Source: Candidatus Dormiibacterota bacterium (GTDB lineage: Bacteria > Chloroflexota > Dormibacteria > Aeolococcales > Aeolococcaceae). Taken from it: DNA of 8,907 nt. Shown here piece after piece: positions 1 through 6,527 of this stretch. How positions within the stretch are numbered: the stretch's first letter is position 1; each line of letters starts with the position of its first letter. Made by a program: the position numbers and the translations under genes. The stretch is taken from contig CATPAP010000214.1 of assembly GCA_955651875.1 (NCBI GenBank), forward strand, positions 1-8,907, in the 5' to 3' direction. Under the pieces are notes generated by a model, which saw only the letters and a list, made by a program, of their open reading frames with translations, was not told the origin of the DNA and searched no databases.

Positions 1-37
1 CCGTTGGCCCGTGCGTTGTCTGTGTCGCCGCTTCCAC

Positions 38-43
38 AAGGAG
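38..43 (+). promoter_or_regulatory. Ribosome binding site of the oxygenase-like gene
   Basis: AAGGAG, 9 nt before the ATG at 53. It decides this start over the upstream in-frame GTG at 11. Confidence 0.75.
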
Positions 44-52
44 TCCCCGCCG

Positions 53-703
53 ATGGCCCACCGCAAGCTGCCGATCTTCGACGAGAGTGGTTTCGTCATC
101 CTCCACGACCACGAGGTCCCCGCGATCCCGTCGACTGAGTGGATGGGTCTCGAGTACATGGACTGGAAGAGCGGTGGAGACACCAACTTCGCCCCGCTCG
201 CGTCTGCGCTCGGCGAGATGGAATGCGCCGGCTTCTGGGACCACGGCAAGCCCGACAAGGACGGCATCTGGACCAGGAACCGCGAGATCGCGCCATCGTT
301 CGTGCACTACGTCGAGTCCGTCGATGCGCGCTACGGCCGCGTGCGCGTCATCAAGCTCAACCCCAGCGACGAGCCGTTCGCGCGCCGCCAGCTCCACCTC
401 GACGACAACAACCGGCTCAACCCCGACGGCGAGGGGTGGGTGGTGCGCTCCTGGCTTGAGCTGACCGACAACAACGCCACCTTCATCCTGCGCGAGGACA
501 AGGAGGACGAGGCGACAGAGTCGCGCATCCCATTGCACGCGGGCATGCAGTTCATCATCGACACGCAGCGGCTCTGGCACGTTGTGCACAACCCAGGACC
601 GGAGCCGCGCTACGCGCTGATCACCTCGTGGGAGTCCGGTGACGCGCTGCAGGCGTGGATCGATGCGGAGCTGCCGGTCGGCGAGGGTGCCGGCGCGCGC
701 TGA
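53..703 (+). CDS. 2-oxoglutarate/Fe(II)-oxygenase-like protein (putative)
   Basis: A 216-residue soluble protein with no signal peptide. The ATG at 53 is chosen because AAGGAG lies at 38-43, 9 nt upstream; the frame is open from 11, but that extension has no ribosome site. What is visible is an HLDDNN stretch (His115, Asp117), an RSW segment (Arg132-Ser133), then a DTQRLWHVVHN segment (His176, His179) followed by PEPRYALI (Arg186). His-x-Asp, a distal His about 60 residues later and an Arg ten residues after it match the metal- and 2-oxoglutarate-binding layout of double-stranded beta-helix oxygenases, most like the aspartyl/asparaginyl beta-hydroxylase branch. The substrate cannot be inferred. 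The gene ends 12 bp from the stop of the convergent zinc-ribbon gene. The family call is inference from motif spacing; a cupin-like non-oxygenase remains possible. That it is a real gene is clear. Confidence 0.6.
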   Translation: MAHRKLPIFDESGFVILHDHEVPAIPSTEWMGLEYMDWKSGGDTNFAPLASALGEMECAGFWDHGKPDKDGIWTRNREIAPSFVHYVESVDARYGRVRVIKLNPSDEPFARRQLHLDDNNRLNPDGEGWVVRSWLELTDNNATFILREDKEDEATESRIPLHAGMQFIIDTQRLWHVVHNPGPEPRYALITSWESGDALQAWIDAELPVGEGAGAR

Positions 704-715
704 CCTCTGCGCGCG

Positions 716-823
716 TCAGCTCGAGCCGTCGTCGGGGCTGATCACCTCACCGCACGTCGGGCACAACTCATTCGACGAGTCATCGACCCACTCCCCGCAC
801 ACCGGGCACTGCAGCGTCGTCAT
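716..823 (-). CDS. 35-residue zinc-ribbon protein
   Basis: A very small protein beginning MTTLQCPVCGEWVDD and containing a second CPTCGEVI knuckle. Cys6 and Cys9 pair with Cys21 and Cys24, giving two CPxCGE knuckles 11 residues apart, the layout of a rubredoxin-like or zinc-ribbon metal site. Almost nothing lies outside the two knuckles, so the protein is essentially a bare metal-binding module ending in an acidic tail (PDDGSS). The ATG at 823 is preceded on the minus strand by GGAGG (834-838) at 10 nt. The frame stays open further upstream, but only inside hisN and with no likeness to anything. The gene follows hisN on the same strand after 83 nt and may share its transcript. Zinc binding is inferred from the motifs; iron is possible. 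Function unknown. Confidence 0.72.
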   Translation of the reverse strand: MTTLQCPVCGEWVDDSSNELCPTCGEVISPDDGSS

Positions 824-906
824 GGGGTGGCGTCCTCCAGTCACGGGTCGCCTGGCGGCGACAACGGTGCGTGATCGTGGCGGACACCGGGCGGCCGAAG
901 TAGGGC

Positions 907-1722
907 CTACGCGCCACCTACCTCCGCAGGCGGTGACGCTGCCAGGCAGGCGAGGATGGCGGCGTGGATGCGCCCGTTGCTCGTCACCACGTTGCCGCCG
1001 CGGCAGTGGTCGACCCCGGCGAAATCGCTGAACGAGCCGCCCGCCTCGCGCACGATCAGCCGGGCTGCGCTGACGTCCCACTCGTTGACGATCGGCTCGA
1101 CGCCGCAGTCGACGGCACCCTCAGCGACGAGCATGTGCGACCAGAAGTCACCGAAGCCGCGGGTGATGCGGCACCCCGCGGCGAGCCGCGCAAAGCCCTC
1201 GCCCCAGCCCAGCCGCGCGAAGTCGCGCACATCCGTGAACGAGAGCGTGGCGTCCTCCAGCGATGACACACCGGACACGCGCAACGCGGCGCCATTGCAC
1301 TGCGCACCATGACCGCGCGCAGCCCACCAGCGGCGGCCGAGGGCGGGCGCGGAGATGACGGCGCACGTCTCGTCGCCGTGGTGCTGCAGAGAGAGTAGGG
1401 TCGCCCACACCGGCACGCCGCGTGCGAAGTTCTTGGTGCCGTCGATCGGGTCGACGACCCAACGCCATTCAGCGTCGCCGCTCGAGCCGCCCTCCTCGCC
1501 GAGGACCGCGTGGGCAGGGCGGACCGATGCAACGTGCGCGCGGATCAGATCCTCGATGGCGCGGTCGGCGTCGGTGACAGGACTGCCGTCGGGCTTGGTG
1601 TCGACGCGCAGGTCGGCGGCGCGGAAGCGCACGGCGCTGACGGCGTCGGCCAGGTCGGCGAGCTCGAGCGCGAGCGCGAGGTCGTCCGCGGGAACCGGCG
1701 GTGGGGAGGCGTCGGGGAGCAC
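907..1722 (-). CDS. hisN: Histidinol-phosphatase, inositol-monophosphatase family
   Basis: 271 residues, the normal length for the family. It is predicted to dephosphorylate L-histidinol phosphate in histidine synthesis, in the cytoplasm and with Mg2+. Metal-ligand motifs are all present: the KPDGSPVTDAD region (43-53), GEE (Glu76-Glu77), DPIDGTKNF (91-99, Asp91 and Asp94) and NEWDVSAA (Asp216). The stretch DGTKNFARGVPVWATLLSL is typical of the HisN subgroup rather than of inositol phosphatases proper, which is why that name is preferred. Broader IMPase activity on inositol-1-phosphate or other sugar phosphates cannot be excluded. No other his gene is nearby. The start is a GTG with no Shine-Dalgarno but with TACACT ending 8 nt upstream, which suggests a leaderless mRNA. 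It is divergent from the hydrolase gene at 1776. Confidence 0.85.
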   Translation of the reverse strand: MLPDASPPPVPADDLALALELADLADAVSAVRFRAADLRVDTKPDGSPVTDADRAIEDLIRAHVASVRPAHAVLGEEGGSSGDAEWRWVVDPIDGTKNFARGVPVWATLLSLQHHGDETCAVISAPALGRRWWAARGHGAQCNGAALRVSGVSSLEDATLSFTDVRDFARLGWGEGFARLAAGCRITRGFGDFWSHMLVAEGAVDCGVEPIVNEWDVSAARLIVREAGGSFSDFAGVDHCRGGNVVTSNGRIHAAILACLAASPPAEVGGA

Positions 1723-1730
1723 GGCGGCTC

Positions 1731-1736
1731 AGTGTA
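1731..1736 (-). promoter_or_regulatory. Candidate -10 element of hisN (leaderless)
   Basis: TACACT on the minus strand, matching TANNNT, with 8 nt to the GTG at 1722. A transcript starting 7-9 nt downstream of the hexamer would begin at or next to the start codon. No -35 match is visible, as is common in such promoters. Motif reading only. Confidence 0.45.
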
Positions 1737-1760
1737 GGCAGTGCCAGAACGGGGCGCGCG

Positions 1761-1766
1761 TATGCT
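1761..1766 (+). promoter_or_regulatory. Candidate -10 element of the alpha/beta-hydrolase gene (leaderless)
   Basis: TATGCT, matching TANNNT, with 9 nt to the ATG at 1776 and no Shine-Dalgarno in between. It faces away from the hisN -10 candidate at 1731-1736. No good -35 hexamer is visible. Confidence 0.45.
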
Positions 1767-1775
1767 GGTCGCGTC

Positions 1776-2837
1776 ATGTTGCGGCGCAGGATCACGCTGG
1801 GGGTCGGGGTGCTCGTCGTGGCCTCGGCTCTGTTCGGCCTGTACCACGCCGTCCTGGGGAGCGGTTCGACGGCGGTGCGCACTGCCATCCCAACGTCGAC
1901 ACCGGCCGCGCGTCCGGCGACGCCGACCGCGCAGGTCGCCGGGCTCAACCCGCTCACCATCGCGGCGATGCGCGTCCGCGCCTACGCGGCGAGCACGCTG
2001 GCCGAGGTCCGCTCGGGTGGCGACCAGGGAGGCTACGTCAACACCGTGGTGTCATTCGTCTCCGACGGGCTCACCGAGTACGCGCTGATGAGCACGCCGG
2101 ACAGCCGGCGTCCGGCGGCAGGATGGCCCGTGATCATCGTCTGCCACGGCTACATCGACCCGCGCACCTACCGTACCGACGACGCCTCATACGCGCAGTT
2201 CATCGCCGCCTTCGCGCGCGCCGGTTACCTCGTCCTCAAGCCGGACTACCGCGGCCACGGCCAGAGCCACGGCGTGCCTGAGGGCGGGTATCTCTCGCCG
2301 GCGTACACGTACGACGTGCTCAACCTCGTCAGCACGCTGCGGGCCGACCCGCGCGTCGATCCCTCGCGTATTGGTCTGTACGGCCACAGCCTCGGCGGTT
2401 ACGAGGCGCTGCGGGCCATGGTGGTCTCGCGTGACCTCAGGGCGGTCACCTTCATGGCCGGCGTCCTCGGCACCGTCAACGACATCTTTTACAACTGGCC
2501 GCAGCCTCCCCAGCCGACCGCGCCGCCCCCGCCGATTCAGCAGCAGATCGCGCGATCCGTCATCGCCACCAACGGAACGCCGCAGACCGAGCCCGACTTC
2601 TGGAACAGCACCTCGCCGATCAACTACCTCGCCGCTACCACCGCCGCCGTGCAGATCAACATGGACGTGGGCGACAGCGAGGTTCCCAAGCTCTTCTCCG
2701 ATCACCTCGATGCCGCGCTGGTGGCGGCGGGAAAGACCGTCCAGTACATCACCTACCCGGGTGACGACCACCAGTTCAACGCCAACCGCGCCGCGGTGCT
2801 GGCCAACATGGTCGCGTTCTTCAGAGCGCATCTCTGA
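1776..2837 (+). CDS. Membrane-anchored or secreted alpha/beta-hydrolase (S9 peptidase / dienelactone-hydrolase-like)
   Basis: 353 residues from the ATG at 1776; the frame is open earlier, but MLRRRITLGVGVLVVASALF is a clear signal anchor (charged start, hydrophobic residues ~6-28). A Ser/Thr/Pro/Ala-rich linker follows (~30-55), then the hydrolase fold. An oxyanion-hole HGY sits at 124-126, and DYRGHGQS at ~157-164 is typical of the fold. GHSLGG (203-208) carries the nucleophile Ser205. Asp300 in GDSEVP and His332 in YPGDDHQF complete the triad. A proline-rich insert (WPQPPQPTAPPPP, from 241) lies in the cap region. It most resembles the C-terminal catalytic domain of prolyl-oligopeptidase-type enzymes without the beta-propeller. 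The substrate (ester or peptide) is unknown. The gene's last 17 bp overlap, on the opposite strand, the end of a histidine-kinase remnant. Confidence 0.82.
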   Translation: MLRRRITLGVGVLVVASALFGLYHAVLGSGSTAVRTAIPTSTPAARPATPTAQVAGLNPLTIAAMRVRAYAASTLAEVRSGGDQGGYVNTVVSFVSDGLTEYALMSTPDSRRPAAGWPVIIVCHGYIDPRTYRTDDASYAQFIAAFARAGYLVLKPDYRGHGQSHGVPEGGYLSPAYTYDVLNLVSTLRADPRVDPSRIGLYGHSLGGYEALRAMVVSRDLRAVTFMAGVLGTVNDIFYNWPQPPQPTAPPPPIQQQIARSVIATNGTPQTEPDFWNSTSPINYLAATTAAVQINMDVGDSEVPKLFSDHLDAALVAAGKTVQYITYPGDDHQFNANRAAVLANMVAFFRAHL

Positions 2838-3000
2838 CGCGTCCGTCCCCGAGCTCTGCCCCAGGGAGCTCGATGCGGAACGTGGCGCCACCGCCCTGGG
2901 TGTCGTGAACAGAGAGGCGTCCACCGTGCGCCACCACAACCGCGGACGCGATGCTCAGGCCGAGCCCGCTGCCGCGCAAGCTGGGAATCTGCTCAGCGCA
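2821..3000 (-). pseudogene. Truncated sensor histidine kinase, C-terminal end of the ATPase domain
   Basis: On the minus strand a 59-codon frame runs from just after a TGA (3001-3003) to a TGA at 2821-2823. Its translation contains GSGLGLSIASAVVVAHGG (10-27), the G2 box and following helix of HATPase_c, and then RLSVHDTQGGGATFRIELP (28-46), the closing beta-strands of such kinases. A short tail follows. The N-box, G1 box, dimerisation domain and sensor are missing: upstream lies only the end of the L,D-transpeptidase gene. There is no plausible start codon or ribosome site. This is the tail of a lost kinase gene, with the break between about 2991 and 3036. The remaining frame has no internal stop or frameshift, so the loss may be fairly recent. 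No response-regulator gene is present here. The likeness is read by eye but the motif is highly distinctive. Confidence 0.78.
2850..2872. terminator. Hairpin behind the alpha/beta-hydrolase gene (weak terminator candidate)
   Basis: CGAGCTC (2850-2856) and GAGCTCG (2866-2872) form a 7-bp stem with a 9-nt loop, 12 nt after the hydrolase stop. No T-run follows on either strand, and the bases also encode the histidine-kinase remnant, so the repeat may be chance. Confidence 0.25.
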
Positions 3001-3036
3001 TCACATAAACCCCTGGGAGCTCAGGACGGCGCCGCC

Positions 3037-4419
3037 TCAGGCGCTGATCACCACCGGGGTGCCGGTCGACGTCCACGAGAATGCCCATTGCATGACCGCC
3101 GTCGGGGTATGCACACAGCCGTGGCTCGCCGCCGAAAGATTGTTCTCGCTGCCCGGGCCGTATTCGCCTGGAGACTCCCATGGGGCGTCGTGGATGAAAT
3201 AGCCGCCCGCCGCGAACTCCATCACCCAACTCACTGGGCTCGGGAAGTAGTAGAAGGGCGAGCTCGGTGGCCAGGGCGACACGAAGGTGAAGGGCGACTT
3301 CTTGTAGAAGATCGAGAACGTGCCCGTCGGAGTGCGCAGCTGGGGCCGACCGGTGCTCACCGGGGTCGCCCTGGCGACGCAGCCGTCCTGGTAGAAGACC
3401 ATCTCCTGCAGCGACAGCGAGATGGTGATGACCTTGCCGCCCGCGACCGGGTGCCCGCACTGGTTGGCGACGAGCTCCGCCGCCAGCTGGGCTTCCAAGC
3501 TGGTCACCGCCTGCGCCACCGCAGTGATCTGGTCGGCGGTGCGCGCGGCGCGGAACTGGGTGGCGATCGTCGAGCGCTGGGCGGCGAACGCGGCGGCGTG
3601 GGGCGTGCCCTCAGCCTGCGCCTGGTCGACGCTGTACAGCAGCGGCAGCATCTGCCCGTCGACCTGGTCGTTGAGGTTGACCAGCGACTGGAGGGCGGTG
3701 ACGGCGCTGAGCAGCTGATCGCCGGTTGCCAGCGCGTCAGCACTGTTGGAGGCGATCTCGCTGCCCAGCTGGGCCGACAACGCGGCGACGTTGCCGGCGT
3801 CGAGGTTCGCGGAGGCGGCGACGGCCACGAGGCGGCGGGCGGTGGCCAGCACCACCTGCGGACCCCCCGCGGACTGCAGTTCGGCAGCGAGCTTGGCCTG
3901 CTGGGCGCTGACGATCGCGGTCTGCTGCTGGGCGAGGAAGGCCTTCCACGAGGTGACCAGCGCCGCGATCGCCGCCGGGGTCGGGGCCGCGCTGAGCTGA
4001 GCCGTCCACTGACCTGCTGAGGCGACCGCGCTCGCGGTGAGCCAGGCGGACTGCTGTGCGGCGAAGCTTGTCCACTGTGCGATCACCGCCTCGGCCTGGG
4101 TGCGCTGGCCGTCGAGCGCGGCATTCCACGCCGACTGCGTCTGGGCGGTGAGCCGGTCGATGAGGGTGTGTCCGTCGTCTTGCAGCCAGCCGGGCGACCA
4201 CCACGTCGCGGTCGGCTGCTGGTCGGCCAGCTCCGCGCGCACCGGGGCCAGGCTGGACGCCGGGACCCCGGCGGCCTGGTCGCGGTCCCACTGCGCGCGC
4301 AGCTGGGCGGCAGCGTTGGTAAAGGTTCTCTGCCGGTCGCCCGCCGCGTGGGCGATGACGGCACCGCCCGCGGTGACGCACACGATGAGGAGGACGGGGA
4401 TCAGGTAGCGGAGGCGCAT
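3037..4419 (-). CDS. L,D-transpeptidase (YkuD domain) with long helical N-terminal region
   Basis: 460 residues from the ATG at 4419, which puts a membrane anchor (MRLRYLIPVLLIVCVTAGG, ~5-25) at the very start. An in-frame ATG at 4470 would add 17 polar residues and has no ribosome site. Residues ~30-320 are rich in Ala and Gln and look helical, probably a coiled-coil stalk. The YkuD catalytic domain (~328-460) has GGYFIHD (His410) and SHGCVH (432-437) with catalytic Cys435, followed by the usual hydrophobic end. Such enzymes make 3-3 peptidoglycan cross-links or attach proteins to peptidoglycan outside the membrane. Cys321 and Cys347 flank the start of the domain and could form a disulfide. 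The gene is divergent from the MFS gene; downstream lies the kinase remnant. Family call strong; the precise role is unknown. Confidence 0.87.
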   Translation of the reverse strand: MRLRYLIPVLLIVCVTAGGAVIAHAAGDRQRTFTNAAAQLRAQWDRDQAAGVPASSLAPVRAELADQQPTATWWSPGWLQDDGHTLIDRLTAQTQSAWNAALDGQRTQAEAVIAQWTSFAAQQSAWLTASAVASAGQWTAQLSAAPTPAAIAALVTSWKAFLAQQQTAIVSAQQAKLAAELQSAGGPQVVLATARRLVAVAASANLDAGNVAALSAQLGSEIASNSADALATGDQLLSAVTALQSLVNLNDQVDGQMLPLLYSVDQAQAEGTPHAAAFAAQRSTIATQFRAARTADQITAVAQAVTSLEAQLAAELVANQCGHPVAGGKVITISLSLQEMVFYQDGCVARATPVSTGRPQLRTPTGTFSIFYKKSPFTFVSPWPPSSPFYYFPSPVSWVMEFAAGGYFIHDAPWESPGEYGPGSENNLSAASHGCVHTPTAVMQWAFSWTSTGTPVVISA

Positions 4420-4451
4420 CGTCTGGCTGTTGCGGGGGGTGAGATGACTCG

Positions 4452-4457
4452 ACTGTA
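4452..4457 (-). promoter_or_regulatory. Candidate -10 element of the L,D-transpeptidase gene
   Basis: TACAGT on the minus strand (TANNNT), 32 nt before the ATG at 4419, giving a predicted leader of roughly 25 nt with no clear Shine-Dalgarno. It shares two base pairs with the opposing -10 candidate at 4456-4461. Confidence 0.35.
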
Positions 4458-4461
4458 TCCT
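4456..4461 (+). promoter_or_regulatory. Candidate -10 element of the MFS gene
   Basis: TATCCT (TANNNT), 35 nt before the TTG start at 4497, leaving room for a short leader that includes the Shine-Dalgarno. TTGCGG at 4430-4435 is too far (20 nt) to be a convincing -35. Confidence 0.35.
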
Positions 4462-4484
4462 CTCGGGCATCTTTGCGGGACTCA

Positions 4485-4491
4485 GAGGAGG
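4485..4491 (+). promoter_or_regulatory. Ribosome binding site fixing the TTG start of the MFS gene
   Basis: GAGGAGG, 5 nt before the TTG at 4497. Another in-frame TTG at 4473 lies upstream of this site and would place the Shine-Dalgarno inside the gene, so 4497 is preferred. Confidence 0.7.
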
Positions 4492-4496
4492 CGCAT

Positions 4497-5717
4497 TTGT
4501 CGGCGAGACCCTCGTATTCCGAGCTCGCGAGGATCCCCGGCATGCCTGCCCTCGCGGTCTCCGTCGGGCTCTCGCGCTGGGTGCTCGACGGGATGCTCCC
4601 GATCAGCCTCGTGCTCACCTGCCTGCGCCTGTACGGCTCGCCCGCGATCGCTGGGCTGGTCGTCTTCCTGGCGACCTTCCCCGGCCTGGCGCTCACCCCA
4701 TTCGCGGGTGCGCTGCTCGATCGGCGCGGCCGCATCGCTTTCATCAGGCTCGACATCGTCGTCGCCATCGCCGTCTTCACCGCGGTGGCTTCCCTCATCG
4801 CGAGCGCACGGCTCGGTGCGCCACTCGCTGCCGGCGCGGCCGTGCTCCTCTCGTGCACGCGACCGCTCGCCCAGGCGGGGGCCCGCGCCCAGGTCCCCTC
4901 GATGACCCCGGAGGCGCTCTGGGATCGCGTCAACGCCGTCGACACCGCCATCTTCACCGCCGTCGCCCTGACCGCTCCGGCCGCCGCTGCAGCGCTCTTC
5001 AGCCTGCTCGGGCCGGCCGGCGTCTTCATCGCCGGGGCCGCGCTCCTCGCCATCAGCGCGCTGGCCCTGACCGGCGTTCCGGAAACGGGCATCGCGCACG
5101 GCGCCGGGTCGATCTGGCACGAGACGCGCACCGGGGTCGACTACTTCCTGCGCAATCGCACCCTCGTCTCGCTGGCGATCAGCAGCTCGCTGCTGAACAT
5201 CGCCCCGGGCACCGTCATCGTGGTGCTCCCGATCATCGTGGTGAGCCACCTGCACCAGTCGACGACCGTTCTCGGTGTCCTCTTCGTCATCGAGCAGGTC
5301 GGCGCGGCCGCTGCGCTGTTCGTCGCCGGGCGGCTCGGCACCCGTGACCGGGAGCCGGCCGTGATGTCCGGCGGCGCCGTGCTCACGGCGCTCGGGATGC
5401 TGCTGGTGCTCGTCGCCGGCGGCGTCCCGCTCATCGCGGTGGGCATGCTCGTTGTGGGGATCGGCAACGGTCCCTACTGGGTGGCGCTGTACGGGCTGCG
5501 CCAGCGGCGCACGGTCGCGCACATGTTCGCACGGGCGTTTGCGCTGTCGTACGCGTGCAACATCGCCGGCATGCCACTCGGCTCAGCGCTGGCCGGGACC
5601 CTCAGCAGCGGGGGAGGGATCAGCGCCGCCCTCGGTGTCGCCGTGATCTGCCCGTTGCTTGCGATCGCGGCGTTGCGCCTGACCCCGGCGGCGCGCGCAT
5701 CGGGCGTCAGGCCGTGA
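4497..5717 (+). CDS. MFS transporter
   Basis: 406 residues from a TTG start set by GAGGAGG. The protein is mostly alternating hydrophobic helices with short polar loops, of the size of a 12-helix major facilitator. Motif A of the family appears in the loop after the second helix as GALLDRRGR (~71-79). A longer polar stretch near the middle (ETGIAHGAGSIWHETRTGVDY, roughly 195-215) is the usual inter-domain loop. The hydrophobic segment IAGMPLGSALAGTLSSGGG lies near the C-terminus. It sits in the cytoplasmic membrane and is a proton-coupled exporter or permease by family; substrate unknown. The closest look-alikes by eye are the drug-exporter-type MFS proteins. The gene is divergent from the L,D-transpeptidase and overlaps the convergent Crp-type gene by 11 bp (5707-5717). 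Confidence 0.83.
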   Translation: MSARPSYSELARIPGMPALAVSVGLSRWVLDGMLPISLVLTCLRLYGSPAIAGLVVFLATFPGLALTPFAGALLDRRGRIAFIRLDIVVAIAVFTAVASLIASARLGAPLAAGAAVLLSCTRPLAQAGARAQVPSMTPEALWDRVNAVDTAIFTAVALTAPAAAAALFSLLGPAGVFIAGAALLAISALALTGVPETGIAHGAGSIWHETRTGVDYFLRNRTLVSLAISSSLLNIAPGTVIVVLPIIVVSHLHQSTTVLGVLFVIEQVGAAAALFVAGRLGTRDREPAVMSGGAVLTALGMLLVLVAGGVPLIAVGMLVVGIGNGPYWVALYGLRQRRTVAHMFARAFALSYACNIAGMPLGSALAGTLSSGGGISAALGVAVICPLLAIAALRLTPAARASGVRP

Positions 5718-6444
5718 CGCCGCGGGTGCGCCGGCCGGCCTTGTCGAGCACGCCGTTGAGCTCGGCCTTGATCACTCCGTAGCACTCGCACGACACCGAC
5801 TCGAGCCCGGTACGGTCCACGATGGTGACCAGTCCGCGGTGATACTTGATCAGGCCGGCAGCCTGGAGGATCCCAGCCGAGAGTGTGACCGTGGCCCGTC
5901 GACTTCCGAGCATCTGTCCAAGGAACTCGTGGGTGATCCCGAACTCGTCCAAACCGACGCGGTCGTGGCTCATCAGGAGCCAGCGGCTGAGACGCTCCTC
6001 GTTGGAATGCAGCCGGTTGCATGCGGCGGCCTGGGAGATCTGGCCGAACAGGGCCTGGAGGTAGTCGTTGACGAGGTCGCGCACTGCCGGCGTGCCGTTG
6101 ACCGCCTCGAGGAAGGCCCTCGACTCCATGCGCAGCACCCAGCCGGCGACCTGCGATATGGCTCGCACCGCGAGGGAGCCGCCCAGCACCAGCGGCACGC
6201 CGACGATCCCCTCGTTGCCCACGGTCGCCACCTCGACGATGGCTCCGTCCTCGAGCGGCGTGACCAGCGAGATGACGCCGTTGAGCGGGAAGTACACGGA
6301 CTCGATGACCTGTCCGGGTTCGAAGAGCACCGTTTTGATGTCGAGGAACGTGGGGGTGAGCGGCGCGAACCACCGGTCGCGTTCTCCCACGGGAAGCGCG
6401 TCCAGCAATTGGTTGCTGCTGCCGTTGAGGTGTGCGGTGGTCAC
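5707..6444 (-). CDS. Crp/Fnr-family transcription regulator
   Basis: 245 residues. An N-terminal cupin-type sensor domain (~12-130) includes FEPGQVIESVYFPLNGVIS and EVATVGNEGIVGVP. A dimerisation helix (~118-150) and a winged helix-turn-helix (~152-212) follow, with LGQMLGSRRATVTLSAGIL as the DNA-contact helix region and GLIKYHRGLVTIVD as the wing. The cAMP pocket of classical Crp (Glu plus an Arg-Ser/Thr pair in a short loop) is not seen, so the ligand is unknown. A C-terminal SCECY segment (Cys219, Cys221) might bind metal or sense redox state. Start is a GTG with GGAGA (6451-6455) 6 nt upstream; an ATG further upstream is in another frame. A plausible promoter lies at 6528-6557. It may control the neighbouring MFS or galactokinase genes, but this is a positional guess. 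Confidence 0.85.
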   Translation of the reverse strand: MTTAHLNGSSNQLLDALPVGERDRWFAPLTPTFLDIKTVLFEPGQVIESVYFPLNGVISLVTPLEDGAIVEVATVGNEGIVGVPLVLGGSLAVRAISQVAGWVLRMESRAFLEAVNGTPAVRDLVNDYLQALFGQISQAAACNRLHSNEERLSRWLLMSHDRVGLDEFGITHEFLGQMLGSRRATVTLSAGILQAAGLIKYHRGLVTIVDRTGLESVSCECYGVIKAELNGVLDKAGRRTRGVTA

Positions 6445-6527
6445 CCTGTTTCTCCATCGCGGCAGGACACCCGGCCAGCCCCACCGACCGGATGGGTCAC
6501 CGGTGTGCCGACGCCGCTCCCGGGCGC

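Noticed and set aside
847..862. Hairpin GTCGCC/GGCGAC between hisN and the zinc-ribbon gene as a terminator
   Set aside because: The stem is only 6 bp and no T-run follows on the minus strand.
827..1260. Exact 14-bp repeat GTGGCGTCCTCCAG at 827-840 and 1247-1260
   Set aside because: One copy contains the ribosome site of the zinc-ribbon gene, the other is ordinary hisN coding sequence. Two copies with no shared context look like chance in GC-rich DNA.
2371..4020. A 549-codon open frame on the plus strand
   Set aside because: It starts inside the hydrolase in another frame and runs antisense to the L,D-transpeptidase. The composition is Arg/Ser/Pro-rich with no domain, a GC artefact.
4420..4470. 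Upstream ATG at 4470 for the L,D-transpeptidase
   Set aside because: It would put 17 polar residues before a textbook membrane anchor, has no ribosome site and would cover the candidate promoter.
3737..5131. A 464-codon open frame on the minus strand across the MFS and L,D-transpeptidase genes
   Set aside because: It opposes the MFS gene and is out of frame with the L,D-transpeptidase; no motif or ribosome site.
6487..6504. Inverted repeat ACCGG-8-CCGGT in the Crp/Fnr leader as an autoregulatory operator
   Set aside because: Five-base GC-rich arms are expected by chance, and the sequence does not resemble a TGTGA-type Crp site.
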